This document shows positions 8,190 to 19,389 of a DNA stretch of 64,000 nucleotides, piece by piece; positions within the stretch are counted from its first letter, which is position 1; each line of letters starts with the position of its first letter. Source of the stretch: Dyadobacter sp. 676 (lineage in GTDB: Bacteria; Bacteroidota; Bacteroidia; Cytophagales; Spirosomataceae). The stretch covers positions 6,307,001 to 6,371,000 of the forward strand of contig NZ_CP159289.1 of the NCBI RefSeq assembly GCF_040448675.1, given 5' to 3'. Position numbers and translations under genes: made by a program. The notes beneath the pieces were generated by a model, which worked only from the letters and a program-made list of their open reading frames with translations, searched no databases and was not told the origin of the DNA.

Positions 8190-10433
8190 TTATCCGCTTC
8201 CGTCCAGCAGGTCTTCGGTGCGGTCTATGCCGAGGCTCATAAAGACGCCTATGAAATAGAAACGGGGGGGCGGGGAGAGTGACAGGGGTCTTGAACTGGC
8301 CGTTGTAGGCGTAGTGGTACCCGAATATTTGTTTAGTTCCGAGCAAGTTGTTGGCCCCGAATGCGAATCCCGAATAGTCTTTGAATTTCGATTTTTTGAA
8401 AAAGGTCATCATTTTCGACACGTGCAGGTTAAGCACATTATAAGGGCGGGTGGTACCGGAATCGTAAACGCGGGTGCCTGCTTCACCGCCCGGGCGGATG
8501 TCATAATACGGCCGGCCGGCGGCATAGGAGTACGAAACATTGACATTGGTGCTGATTCCCTGGAAAAAGCGTTTGACTGCGACCGTGAACGTGTGCGGAC
8601 TCGTGAATGAAGGCCTGATCCTTTGCGGATAATCCAGGTAGTCGCGCTTCGTGTCGAGGTAGGTGTAAGTCAGCCAGTAATCCAGGTTGCGCACGGTCTT
8701 TTTTGTCGCGCCAGAAAAGCTCCAGTCCCTTCGCATAGCCGTCGCCTCCCATCGAGGTTTCGGGAAATGTCCGCACGAGGTCCCTGTATTTCTTGTAATA
8801 AACCTCCGTCCTGAAAAACCGGTTGTTAGCCTTTTTGGAATAATTCAGCACATAATGCTCCGATTGCGAAAACCCTAAGTGCCGATTTTGGAAAAGGTAC
8901 CTGTTTTCGGGTTTTTGGTAAAAAATACCATAGGCCAGATTCAGCTGACTGCCGGCACCGAGGCGGTATCCCAGGCTCGCCCGCGGGGCTATCACCGCTT
9001 TGCGCAGAAGGGTCGAATACTCGCCCCGTAACCCCGGCCGGAATGCAACGTGCTCGCCGATGTGCAAGTCGCTCTCGATAAAAATAGCCGATAGCTGGTC
9101 GCGGAGAGACTTTTTTGTCGCCATTGTAGTTCTGAATGTCGTGGAAATAAAAAGTTTCGCCGCCGAAACGCAACGCCTGGTTGCGGTCGAAGCCGCGGGT
9201 GAGCACCGCCCGCGCCTGCGCGAAATGCGACCGGACGGTTATATCGCTGTTTTTAGCTGAAAATGGTGCGCGGGGAATGGCTATGGGCTCGTTGTCTCCG
9301 GTCAGAAGGCGGTTGAGGATACTGTTTTTGTCAAGAGTATAGGCAAGGCCCGCGTCCAAGCGCCAGTTTGCCCCTAAATCCGTCCGGTAGCTGGTGGTCC
9401 CGTAAAAGTTGGGGTTTTTCAACCTGAAATCGGAGCGGAGCGACGCGCTGTCGACATCGGCATTGCGCATTCCGATATTGCTTTCGGCGTAGGCGGCGTA
9501 TGCTTTCAGCATTCCCGTTTTTCCGGTTTTGAGGCGAATGTTGGCATTGGCGCTGGTATATTCCGGGCCCCGGTAGTAGTCGGGGCGCTGCCGCACGACT
9601 TTGTTGTATAACCTCTGATTGCTGTAAGCGAGCCCGCCGCCGTAACTGCTCCGGCCCGACCTGGACAAATGCTGGAAGCCCGCTCCGAGGTTCGACGGAA
9701 ATACGCTGAAATTGGCGGAGCTCTTTTCCGGCAGATCGATGCTTTCCAGGATCAGCGCGCTGCTCATGGCCTGCCCGTACAATGCCGAATAACCACCGGT
9801 GTTGAACAGTACGCCTTTAAAAAGAAACAGATTAACGCGTGCCGGCTGCATAATGCCCGGCACAGAAGCATAGTTGGGGTTCTTCATCAGCGTACCGTCC
9901 ACGAACATCTTCGTTTCGTCGTTGGTACCACCACGTACAAACAGCCCCTCGCGCTCGCCTACCTGCTGTGCACCCGGGAGCGCCCGCAACGCATTGGAAA
10001 TGTCGCCGCCATTGCCGGCCACGGTATACGCGTCGATAGGCGTGAGCGAAGCGCCCTTGGCCTTGTCGCTGGCCTCGAAACTGCCGGCGCTGACGGTGAC
10101 TACCTCGAGGGTATTGGCAGCGTCATCGAGGACAATGGAGAGTGTAAGCGAACTGTCGGTGAGCGTTATCGTTTGCTGGTGCGTTTTGAAGCCGACCGAC
10201 GAGACCAGGAGCGTCTGGGTACCACGCCGGGTTGTCGTGAATTCAAATTTGCCCAGCGAGTCGGCCACGGTGCCTGTGCGTGAGCCTTTGAAGCGGATAT
10301 GGGCACCGGGAATGGCTTCGCCGAGCGGGCCGGTCACTTCGCCGTTGATGCGCGTCTGCGCCCCGGCTGTGAGGGCCAACACCAGGCCGGTCGCCGTTAC
10401 GATGAGTTTGGTTGTAAATGCATTGGAAATCAT
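8190..10433 (-). pseudogene. TonB-dependent receptor, broken by three homopolymer frameshifts
   Basis: From ATG 10433 there is a signal peptide ending 'ALTAGAQ', a carboxypeptidase-regulatory-like domain ('INGEVTGPLGEAIPGAHI') and a TonB-receptor plug ('ISNALRALPGAQQVG', 'GLFVRGGTNDETKMFVDGTL'). The barrel is split over three frames. Breaks are T6 at 9111-9116, T6 at 8699-8704 and G7 at 8264-8270. Removing one base from each gives one 746-residue protein ending in a normal last strand, 'FYFIGVFMSLGIDRTEDLLDG', with the stop at 8190. It follows a LytS/LytTR pair on the same strand (gap 107 bases), so that pair may control it. The protein is not SusC-like: it is shorter and has no SusD partner. 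An upstream start at 10475 is possible, but 10433 gives the better signal peptide. Confidence 0.88.
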
Positions 10434-10540
10434 GCCTTTGTTTGTTTTTTTGACCAAAGCTATATGATGTACCAATGCGTTTCAGGGCGAGTAGACGAGC
10501 CGGTCAATGCCCGCGACGAAGCGGTGAAATCCTGCGACGA

Positions 10541-11257
10541 CTATTCGCCGGAGATATTTAGGATTTTGCGAAGATTGTCTTTATAATGCTCGCTGACGGG
10601 AATTTCGGTAGTGCCGATCATGACAAAGTCACGCTTCACGGCCGTAATTTTTTGAGCGGCCACCAGGTATGATTTGTGGGTACGGACGAATCCCGGCTCC
10701 GGCAGCTTTTCCTCCAATGCTTTGAAAGTCATGCGGGTAATAACAGGCTTCGGTGCCGAAGAGAGGTAGATTTTTACATAATCCTTTAATCCCTCGACCC
10801 AGGCGACATCGGCGGCCATTATTTTAACCAATGAATATTCGACATTCACGAAAAAATCGGGTAATGCCTTCGGCGGATTGGAATCCGGCGTTTTCTGTTT
10901 GAGTTGAAACAGTTCGTAGGCACGGTTGCAGGCTTTCAGAAAGCGCTCCATACTCACGGGTTTGAGCAGATAATCGACTACATTCAGCTCGAAACCTTCC
11001 AATGCATATTTGTCATAGGCCGTAACGAGGATCACCAGGGGAGGGTCGGGGAGGCTTTTCAGGAACTGCAGACCGCTGAGCCGCGGCATTTGGATATCGA
11101 GAAAGAGGAGGTCGATAGGCTCATTTTGTAATATTTCAATGGCTTCCATCGCATTGCGCGCCGTTTTGACCAGGGTGAGGTAGGGCACCTGCCGGATATT
11201 ATCGATCAGGAGGTCGAGCACGAGTTTTTCATCATCAACGGCCAGACATCGCATCAT
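10541..11257 (-). CDS. LytTR-family response regulator
   Basis: 238 residues: receiver domain 3-125 with acidic pair D8/D9, phospho-acceptor D54 in 'LLFLDIQMP', T79 and K99 ('DYLLKPVS'), then a LytTR DNA-binding domain from about 140 ('VEYSLVKIMAADVAWVEGLKDYVKI', 'VRTHKSYLVAAQKI'). LytTR regulators bind direct repeats near promoters. The start codon overlaps the kinase stop as ATGA (11257-11254), which signals translational coupling, so this kinase is its expected partner. It lies directly upstream of the TonB-dependent receptor gene. Confidence 0.95.
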   Translation of the reverse strand: MMRCLAVDDEKLVLDLLIDNIRQVPYLTLVKTARNAMEAIEILQNEPIDLLFLDIQMPRLSGLQFLKSLPDPPLVILVTAYDKYALEGFELNVVDYLLKPVSMERFLKACNRAYELFQLKQKTPDSNPPKALPDFFVNVEYSLVKIMAADVAWVEGLKDYVKIYLSSAPKPVITRMTFKALEEKLPEPGFVRTHKSYLVAAQKITAVKRDFVMIGTTEIPVSEHYKDNLRKILNISGE

Positions 11258-12270
11258 AATAAGTTCAGATTCAGGGTTATTGTAAAAATATTATTGCGAT
11301 CGTCGATAACCAGGCTGTGTTTGTCGGGGTAGATAAGTTTCAGCCTTGTACGTACATTTTCCAAGCCTATACCCGAGTGGTCGTCCTTCGCGGCGTCGGG
11401 ATGGGAATCGTAGGGATTTTCAACCCTGAGCGCGAGAAGCCCGCCGGCTACCTTGAGATCGATTGAAACATAAGGTTCGTCGAGCCAGGAGGCACCATGC
11501 TTGAAGGCATTTTCCACAAAAGGGATCAGCACCATCGGTTCAATGGGCAAACCGTCGGCGTCTGTTTGAATAGCCAGCTCGATGCGCATAGCGTCCGAAA
11601 AACGCAGCTTTTGCAGTTCAATGTAACTTTTGAGATAATCCGTTTCCTGTTGCAGGGTTACCTGCGTCGCCTGGGTGTCGTACGTCATGTACCGCATGAG
11701 GTCGGCCAGGCGGATGAGCGCCCCTTCGAGCCGGTCGGACTTCTGCCTTGCCAGTGCGACCATGTTCGTCAGCACGTTGAAAAGAAAATGCGGGTTAACT
11801 TGCGACCGCAGCAATTTCAGTTCGGCGGCCACTTGTTGCGCTTCGTATTCTTTCCGTGCACGTTCTTTGCGTATTCCGTCGGTGATTCGTCGGTAGGCAA
11901 TGCTCGCCGCGAAAACAAATATGGAAGGACCAAACACCAGCCCGCCCGAATTTTTCAGCATTATTTCGGGAAATAACCGGACAATGAGCTGGTATTTAAC
12001 GGCGAACGAAGCCGCGATCAACGCGGCCGCGCAGGGCACATACAGCCACCAGCGCCTGCTATTGGCCAATTCGGGATAGAGATAAAATGCATTGAAATAA
12101 AAAATGGCCGCATGGATTATTCCCGCCATCACAAAAAACGCAGCCGGCAGGCCACCGATCTTGTACCCTTCACCGGCCGACGACACCAGATAAGGCAGGA
12201 GCAGAATAGTGGCCCATATGCCGATATGGACTGCAACCTCCCGTTTCTGCCGCGTGTTTAAAGATGCCAT
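11254..12270 (-). CDS. LytS/YehU-type sensor histidine kinase
   Basis: 338 residues from ATG 12270, chosen because it opens a normal N-terminus (MASLNTRQKREVAVH) just before the first of about four membrane helices (15-32, 42-64, 76-94, 112-127). The His_kinase domain has His161 in 'LRSQVNPHFLFN', and the ATPase domain has 'PIEPMVLIPFVENAFKHG' and 'GIGLENVRTRL'. There is no extracellular sensor domain, so any signal would be sensed in or near the membrane. Partner of the overlapping LytTR regulator. Confidence 0.94.
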   Translation of the reverse strand: MASLNTRQKREVAVHIGIWATILLLPYLVSSAGEGYKIGGLPAAFFVMAGIIHAAIFYFNAFYLYPELANSRRWWLYVPCAAALIAASFAVKYQLIVRLFPEIMLKNSGGLVFGPSIFVFAASIAYRRITDGIRKERARKEYEAQQVAAELKLLRSQVNPHFLFNVLTNMVALARQKSDRLEGALIRLADLMRYMTYDTQATQVTLQQETDYLKSYIELQKLRFSDAMRIELAIQTDADGLPIEPMVLIPFVENAFKHGASWLDEPYVSIDLKVAGGLLALRVENPYDSHPDAAKDDHSGIGLENVRTRLKLIYPDKHSLVIDDRNNIFTITLNLNLL

Positions 12271-12330
12271 CTGAGCGTAAATCCAAATTTGCAGGAAATT
12301 GTCTGCTAATAAAAGAAATGGGCAGCTATA

Positions 12331-12363
12331 TAAAAAACCAGGCGGAGAGAAGCTCCCCGCCTG
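12331..12363 (-). terminator. Rho-independent terminator after the T9SS surface-protein gene
   Basis: On the minus strand, caggcgg (12339-12345) pairs with ccgcctg (12357-12363), with further pairing inside, followed by TTTTTT. It is placed to end the 19902-12410 group before the kinase gene. Confidence 0.85.
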
Positions 12364-12409
12364 ATTCATTAATTCAAACGATATATCAGCAGTGCGTTCG
12401 GTGCCGTAA

Positions 12410-15400
12410 TTATCGGTTGATAAGCACTTTACGGTTGACCACCCCGCCGTTTTTATGCGTGATCGTGAGGATGTACATGCCCACCGGCAGATTTTTTACA
12501 TCGATGCTCTTGGACGCGGTGTTACCCGATTTGTAAACCGAAAGCCCTGTCATGCTATGCATTTCCACCGATTTAACCTGGTTCCAATCCGTGCTTTTCA
12601 GGTTCAGAACGTCTGAAACCGGGTTGGGGTAAAATTCAGATTTCAGGGCGTCTTCGCCGTAGCGGACATTGATGATCTTGCTGTATGCGAAGGTTTTGTC
12701 CGTGTCGACCATTTTCAGGCGGTAGAAGTTGTCGCCCTGGCCCGGATTCTTGTCCACAAATGTGTAGTTCACCACGGTATAGCTTTCGCCATGCGACTTT
12801 TCGGTGCCGATCGTTCTCCATTTTTTGCCGTCGGCGCTGCGCTGGACTTCGAAATGGTCGCTGTTCATTTCCTCGGCGGTGCGCCATTTCAGGGAAACTG
12901 TGTTCTCCACTTTTTCACCTGAAAAATCAATTAATGTTACCGGGAGCGAGCAGTCTTTGTAAGCGGTGAGCGTGTCCGTGCAATTGTTAAGCGTCGCCAC
13001 AATGGTCGCAGTTTGCTTGCTCGGTACGCCCACAACGGTGTTCCCATTGACAGTTCCCTTGTCGGTGGTAATCACGGCCCCCGGAGTAGCTGTAAAGAAA
13101 ACGGTATAAGTTTGCGGATCGGTCGAATAATCGCACTGGTACTCGGCACCGGTCAATGCGATTGTCGGTTTTGCATTGACAGTAACGGTCGCCGTCTGTC
13201 CGGAAACCGGCGTCGAAGCGCCGCCTGCTCCGCTCACCTGAGTGAGTGTGTAAACGAATGATCCCGTGGCGGCTGTCGGCACATTCACGGTTGCCGAGGT
13301 GTTGGAGCCGGTCGTGGTGACCTGCTGGTCGGGGCCGCCATTGATCTGGTACGTGAATGTGAACGGGGCTACGCCATTCACGGCCGTAAAGGTAATCACC
13401 GGCTCGGTTTCGTTTTCGCAGGCGTCGGTGCTGCCGGAGATGGTCGCCGAGAGGTTGTTGCTGACGGTTATCGTGGCGGTCTGGGACGGAGACGGCGTAA
13501 GTGTACAGCCCTGCGCGTCCGTTACCGTCACCAGCTCATACGTGAACGTGCCGATGGCAGCCGTCGATTGGCTCACGGTAGCCGTGGTGTTGACCCCGGT
13601 TGTGCTCACGGTCTGGTTCGATCCGTTGTTGACCTTGTAAGTAAATATGTAAGGCAAAGTACCGCCGGTAGCGCCGAAAGTAACCAAGGGAGCCGGTGCG
13701 CCCTGATCGACCGTCGCGCTTCCGGTCAAGGTGGAACCGGTAATCTGGTTCACTGTGAGCACGGCGGATGCCGAAGTACTATCGTTACAAGGATTTGAAA
13801 CGATACAACGGTATTCGGCGAGGTTGTCGGTGGCGGGGACATTGGTCAGCGTCAGTGTCGGATCGTCGGCGGTGGGGTTTTCAGCGGTAGTGATGTCCGC
13901 AAATGAGCCGCCTGATGGTTTTTTCTGCCATTGATAAGTCGCGCCCGATTGCGAGGTGGCGACGGTAAACGAAGCGCTTGCACCTGCGCAGATGGTTTGC
14001 GCGTCGGGCTCGTCCGTGATAGGCGGCGCCGGGGTAGGGGTTACGGTTACAGTGAACGAACACGTTGGCGCCGTGCCGATCCCGTTGGAAGCCGTTACGA
14101 GCACCGTTGTCGTGCCCGCGGGAAATGCGTACGGGAACGTAATCGGATTTCCGTCGACGGTATAGGTAATGGTCGCGGCCGGACATGCGTCGGCGGTTGC
14201 TGCGAACGTCTGTGTGGACGTACAGGTACCCGCGTCGGGTGAGAAAGTCTGGTTACCCGGGCAGAAAGTGATCACCGGCGTGGAGACAACCGGGGTAATG
14301 GTCGGGTTGTTCGTGCCCGGGGTGTTCGGATCGTCGGTCAGCACACTGGCGAAGTTGCTGCCGCTGACGGTACCCTGGGTGGAGAGCTGGCAAACAGACG
14401 CCGGGATATTGTTATTGATCGTAACCCGGAATTTGATGGTCGTATTCTTGCCGGCGGGCAAGGTGAAACCGCTGCCGGTTCCGTTGACGGTCACAGTCTC
14501 TCCGGCTTGCGCGGCTTCTGTTCTGGCTGGGTTTGGTGCTGTTGCCGCCGCGGTTTCGGAAACTGCTTCCTTTTCCGGTCCGGACGACGGAATCGTCGTC
14601 GCTGCTTTGGGCGCTTCCTGTACGGGCGCTTCCATGGCAGCGATGTTTTCCAGCGAAGGTTCTTCTATAATGCCTTCGCGCAAGGTGCCGACATTGGGAA
14701 CCGCGCAAGTCTGTCCGAACAGATAAGGATTGGCCGAGCCGCTCTGAACGGCACTGCCGGCAGGGGTATTTCCGCCGTTGTTCCACACATCCACAATAGT
14801 GCCGCCGGTTCCCTGCACCAGTATCGTCGTGGTGGAAGTACCCGATCGGGTGCGGTAGGCAGTAATGGCGGCAGGCTTGCTAACAGTGTTGCTGGTGACA
14901 TTGGTACAGAGTTTGGAATTGTTGCCTATTGCGCCGGTTGTCACCATATCCATACCGAAGTAAATATCTCCCGAACCGGAGTCCGTCACCGTAATATTGT
15001 TGTTTTTGACATTCATATTGCTCTGTGCGCCGGAAGTGGAGGTCGTCGTCACCGCAATACCGGGAGAGTCCACGCTGGTGAGCGTATTGTTCTGGATCAG
15101 GAAAGTACCCCTCGCACCGACACCCTCGGCGGAGTGCACGATTGCCGAAACGCCCGAAGAGCCGGTTTTGTTAATCAGCGTGTTGCCGGTTACATTGCCC
15201 TCGAGGTATCCGTTCTGATAGGCGAACATGTTGAGGCCGATACCTCCGAAAAAATTACCGGTATTGCTCAGGATGTTAAACTTCAGGGTGGACGACCCAG
15301 CGGCTGCCATGTCAAAAACCCGCCCGACGCCATTGCCGACATCGACGCTGGAATTTTTGATATCCGCCTGCATTTGCGCATTTTCGTTAGCGCCCACATA

Positions 15401-17364
15401 CACACCCACGGTGGAGTTTCTCAAGAACTTGGAATTGTTCTGTACCTTAAGTTTCATATCCGAAGTGCCGTACCCGAAAAATTGAAGCCCTGAGTTGCTT
15501 GCATCCTGAAATGTAGAGTTGTCGACCGTCAGCAGTGCCATATTGGTGTTGGTATTGCTGAAATATGCCGCCCGGCCGCCCGGATCGGTGAAGGTGGAGT
15601 TTACGATGGAGTTGGTACCGCCCGTGTTGATCGCGTAGATACAACCCTCCTCGCTCGTTTGCCCCGACGAGCCGATTGACCCGTTGGTGAAATTGAAATT
15701 GCTGCTGTTTCTCAGGTTGATTCCCTCTTGCGCCACTGTTCCGCTGATTGCTATGCGGTCCATGGTCAGGCCGTTTACATTGAAAGCATGTACGGCAGCA
15801 TTGGCATTGGAGTTGTCCTGGTTGGTGGGCGTGATCCCGTCGACAGTGTTGGCGTTCGACAGGTTAATATTTTTGAGCGTGATATTCGTTGCATTGAGCA
15901 ATTCGATACCACGTTGCGCGATATTCTGGATGGTTCCACCGGAACCAGGCGTCGTTCCAGCTCCTGTTACCTGAAATGTTCCGGTCGTGTTCGACAGGAT
16001 CATTCCCTTGTTGCCGCCGTTGGCGTTTACGGCATTCAACGTAACCGCCAGGGCGATTCCGCCCCCAGTGCCGGCGACATCCAGCGCAGGTAGGCCCGAG
16101 GCGGTGAGCGTACCCGAGGAAATAGTCAGGTTTCCGCTGCCGGACGTAATTTTGACCGGACTGACACCGGAGCCAATACTGGAAGACACCTCGTCGAACG
16201 AAGCGGCCAGGACTTTGCCGGAGAGATTGAGTGCCGTTCCGGTGCCCGTCAGGCTGATATGGCTCGTCGTCAATGTTCCGGCGCCTGTCCCCGCGATTTT
16301 CGCACCGGCGCTGTTTCCGATGTTGATTCCGCGAATGGTGGCGGTACCCGTTGCATTGAGGACATCGCCCGAGCTACTGGTAAGGACCGGTCTTGCGCCG
16401 CCCGTCGCAGGCAGCAGGTTGGTGCCGCTCGGCGCGGGAAAGCCGGTGAGCGCAAGCAGCGATTCCGCAGCGCCTTGCCCGAAAAGTTTCTGATTATTGC
16501 GCAAGGTAATGTTGCCGTTGTAGTTCCCGCTGTACAAGAAAATGACATGTCCGTCCTTGGGCCGGTTGACTCCTCCATCGTTAATATTCTGGAATGCGGT
16601 CATCGTGTTGAACGGGCTGGCAAGTGTACCGTTTCCGCCACCGGGTGCGCTGGTATTGATGAACCATATCGCATTGTTGGCACCGTTTCCGATGGTGATC
16701 GAAACGGTAGCGGTAGAAGTCATGCCGGAGCCGTTCTGGATATCGTAAGTAAACGTGTCGGTTCCGATATAGCCGGCCGCCGGCTGGTATGTAAATGCGC
16801 CCGTCGCAGCTGCGATGGTTACCGCTCCGCCGTTGGCGGTTGTGAAATTGGAAGCGCTGCTCACGCTAAGCGCCGTGCCGGCCGGACTGACGTCGTTGGC
16901 CAGTAACCCCTGGCCGGCGGGAATGTCGATCGTGACGTTGCCAATCGTGGAATAACTGTCGTTTTGGGCGATCGGGCTGGCTTTGACGGAACCTGCCACC
17001 AGTGTCGTATTGACGTCGATGGTTTCGGTAAAAGTGGTGCCGTTGGCCGGATCAGGGCCGCTGTTGGTAATTACCACGGTGTATTCCAGTTCGTCACCGG
17101 CAGACGCACCGGCAGGACCGGTATTATTGGTGATCGCGTAGGTATTGGTAGCACTGATACCGGGTGCGAGAAGTGCCTTCGTACCCGTTTTTTTTGCGTA
17201 CGGGCAAAGGGGACCCTCTCCTGCTTTTTTCTATCGGACGGATTTTCCTTTTTCGCCAGCCACTTCACTTGCGGGGCGGCGGCGTCATCAGAAATTTTGC
17301 TGACTATTTCAGCGCCGGACGCCAGCAGGACAATCCCCGTCAGGTATACGTAGAAATTTCTCAT
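12410..17364 (-). pseudogene. Giant T9SS-secreted surface protein (beta-helix, Ig/HYR-type domains), frameshifted at a T8 run
   Basis: An open frame of 1555 codons starts inside the gene at 17077. Upstream in another frame, ATG 17364 gives a possible signal segment (MRNFYVYLTGIVLLASGAE). Changing the T8 run at 17188-17195 by one base joins them as 'KKTGTKALLAPGISATNTYAITNN' into 1651 residues. Visible order: DUF11-like repeat (to ~17000), cadherin/Ig-like module (~16990-16690), a long Asn/Thr/Gly-rich right-handed beta-helix (~16680-14790), an Ala/Glu/Pro linker (~14680-14520), an HYR module (~14290-14040), an Ig-like module with Cys pair (~14035-13745), two ~90-residue PKD-like repeats (~13740-13180), and a C-terminal T9SS type A sorting domain ('FYPNPVSDVLNL', 'LPVGMYILTI'). 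It should be exported and anchored or shed at the surface. It ends the tail-collar operon. Confidence 0.85.
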
Positions 17365-17433
17365 GGTTTCAGTTTGATGGGAAAAGATTGAGTCATAGGA
17401 TTTTTGAGGATAATTGATCCGGCACGGGCCGGC

Positions 17434-17742
17434 TTACGAGAAAACTGCTTCATAGCGCGCACCATTGGAATCCGGTGCGATCGGCACAAGAAAAATGTCC
17501 ATGTATTTGCCGATGGGATGTACAACCCGGTAAATCCCCTGGGCGATGGCCCGGTTCTCGCCGGTAGTCTGAAACTCCACCGAAAATGCGCCCCGTTCCA
17601 GAGGGGTGTAGCTATTCAATTCCGTTACTTTCAGAATGGTCGACGGCAGCGAAAAATCCCGGGCAAACTGAATAGTTACCGGTTGCCCCACGTACGGCAG
17701 AAAATCTGCTGCGGCTATCTGGCTTAAATCGTATGCTTCCAT
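17434..17742 (-). CDS. DUF6916-like small protein
   Basis: 102 residues, no signal peptide or membrane segment. The sequence is strand-rich ('QPVTIQFARDF', 'YTPLERGAFSVEFQT', 'MDIFLVPIAP') and matches my recollection of the DUF6916 family, small proteins encoded next to tail-collar genes; no function is known to me. Its start lies inside the GNAT gene (19-base overlap, 17724-17742), so the two are likely co-translated. Confidence 0.7.
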   Translation of the reverse strand: MEAYDLSQIAAADFLPYVGQPVTIQFARDFSLPSTILKVTELNSYTPLERGAFSVEFQTTGENRAIAQGIYRVVHPIGKYMDIFLVPIAPDSNGARYEAVFS

Positions 17743-18227
17743 TCCATTAAATGATAAACTCCATTGGTTTCACTGATTGTTTTAAATCCAAGGCGGGTAT
17801 ACAGATTTTTGGCGGGATTGAAAGTTTCCACATGAATGCTGAGTGGCCGCCGAAGTTCGGCGGCCTTGTTCATGAGGTCTTTGAAAATACCCTGGCCTAG
17901 TCCCTGGTTCCGGTATTCCGGCAGGATACTGATGTCGATAATCCGGATACCCTTGCCCTGGAAATTTTCGTGGAGGTAAAGCCTCCCGATGGTTTTCTTC
18001 CCGGACTCGATTACCCAGAAATCGGCGCCGGCGTAGTTTTTCTGATAGTATTCATGCTGCGCATTGAACTGGCTTGAAACGAATTCCTTTTTCATTAAAT
18101 CCGTCCAGTGAGGTACCCGTTCCAGTTCCTTTTCCCGTGTGCTGGAATAAATTTCCAAAAGGGCGGGGAGGTCTCGGGAGGTAACAGGCCTGAGCGTAAG
18201 AGTGGTATTGGTAAGCGTGAATTTCAT
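17724..18227 (-). CDS. GNAT-family N-acetyltransferase
   Basis: 167 residues, the size of a single GNAT domain. The acetyl-CoA loop is 'ILPEYRNQGLGQGIFKDL' (R/QxxGxG/A pattern, about residues 103-120), followed by the beta5/alpha4 segment 'FNPAKNLYTRLGF'. The protein is cytoplasmic. It sits between three tail-collar genes and the DUF6916-like gene, overlapping the latter, so I infer that it modifies a component of that set, for instance an N-terminus or lysine of a fibre protein. An unrelated small-molecule substrate is also possible. Confidence 0.88.
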   Translation of the reverse strand: MKFTLTNTTLTLRPVTSRDLPALLEIYSSTREKELERVPHWTDLMKKEFVSSQFNAQHEYYQKNYAGADFWVIESGKKTIGRLYLHENFQGKGIRIIDISILPEYRNQGLGQGIFKDLMNKAAELRRPLSIHVETFNPAKNLYTRLGFKTISETNGVYHLMEWKHTI

Positions 18228-18266
18228 TGATTTTCAGAAAACATCGGCAATTTCGATTCCGGTTTG

Positions 18267-18782
18267 TCAGCCGCGCGGCGGGAACACCCCTTGCAACGCG
18301 ATGCAAAAATAGACCGTCAGGTATGGCATCATATTGTTGTGCGGCAGGCTTCCGCCGGCCGGCGCGATCTGGTTTGGCGCCATTTGCGTATTGGGCGCTC
18401 CGGAGGCGTATACTTTGCCTTGTGTCGACGCGGCCAGCGAGTAGCCGCCAGGGGTTTTCAGGTCGGCTGGTTCCGCCACGGCCCGGATCTGATGGTTGTG
18501 AAAGGGAATTTCGCTGTTGATCAACGACACTGTTTCAGAACCGCCCGCTTCGCCCAGGTCGTGAAGCGAAAGGCCGGGCCCTTGCCCCGGGTGCATAGGA
18601 GCGGACCCCTGTAAATCCGGCAATGCAAAGGTGGATTTGCCATTGCCTCCGTAGGTTGTGCCGAGAAGTGAAAACAATGCGGTGTTTTGCGAAAGCGGCA
18701 AAATCTGCCCATCGCACCAGGCCCAGCCTTTGGGCGCAAAATTGAACGGGAATATTCTTATTTCTGCTACGAAAGGATCCAT
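18267..18782 (-). CDS. Tail-collar domain protein (copy C)
   Basis: 171 residues. The N-terminal half is the phage tail-collar fold: 'FVAEIRIFPFNFAPKGWAWCDGQ', 'LLGTTYGGNGKSTFALPDLQG'. A central block, 'IPFHNHQ', and the C-terminal 'MMPYLTVYFCIALQGVFPPRG' are shared with the two neighbouring copies. There is no signal peptide. Such MdpB/microcystin-dependent-type proteins resemble tail-fibre tips, but no phage genes are nearby. Third of three tandem paralogues, 39 bases before the GNAT gene. Confidence 0.9.
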   Translation of the reverse strand: MDPFVAEIRIFPFNFAPKGWAWCDGQILPLSQNTALFSLLGTTYGGNGKSTFALPDLQGSAPMHPGQGPGLSLHDLGEAGGSETVSLINSEIPFHNHQIRAVAEPADLKTPGGYSLAASTQGKVYASGAPNTQMAPNQIAPAGGSLPHNNMMPYLTVYFCIALQGVFPPRG

Positions 18783-18824
18783 GATAGTCGATTGAGGTTT
18801 AACGGTTCGGGTTTCATTTACGGA

Positions 18825-19341
18825 CTAGGTCTGAGACGGGTAGATCCCGAATAGCGAAATGATGAAATTGATACAGAGATAAGGCTGAAAATTGGTGTGA
18901 GGCTGGCTTCCGCCGTTTCCGGATACGCTATTGGTGGCCATCAGCGCCGACGGCGGATCGGAGAAAAAGACGTTGGTGGTAGTGGAAACGCCCAGTATCG
19001 CATTGGCCGGACTCGGGACGTCGGCAAGGTTGTTGGACGCCACGAAACCGTGCGAGTGGCTGGGAATTTGCTGGACCGTCAGGGTTACTTCCTCTACACC
19101 GCCGGTTTCTGCCAGTATATAATTGCCGCCCCCGCCTGTTCCCTGGTGAATGGGAATACGCCCCCCGGAGGTCCGGAAGTGCAAAAGTGCTTTGTCCGTC
19201 CCCGCCGTAAGTAGTGCCGATCAGGTTAAAAAGCGTGTCGTTCTCGGATATGGGGAGCAGTTGTCCCTCGCAGAACATCCACCCCGCGGGGGCGAAATTC
19301 CCTGCAAACATCCTGATTTCTCCCACGTATGGTTGTGCCAT
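18825..19341 (-). pseudogene. Tail-collar domain protein (copy B), frameshifted at a C6 run
   Basis: The first part (ATG 19341) reads 'YVGEIRMFAGNFAPAGWMFCEGQ' to 'STFALPDLRG' and then shifts frame. The rest resumes with 'RIPIHQGTGGGGNYILAETGG' and ends 'CINFIISLFGIYPSQT'. Taking one base from the C6 run at 19161-19166 (G6 in the coding strand) gives 171 residues, the same length as copies A (170) and C (171). The exact match in length and the intact flanks make a sequencing or slippage indel far more likely than decay. Confidence 0.9.
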
Positions 19342-19389
19342 ATTGATTAATATTTCAGGTTAAAAAAGAATAGAAAACGGGCCGGACGG

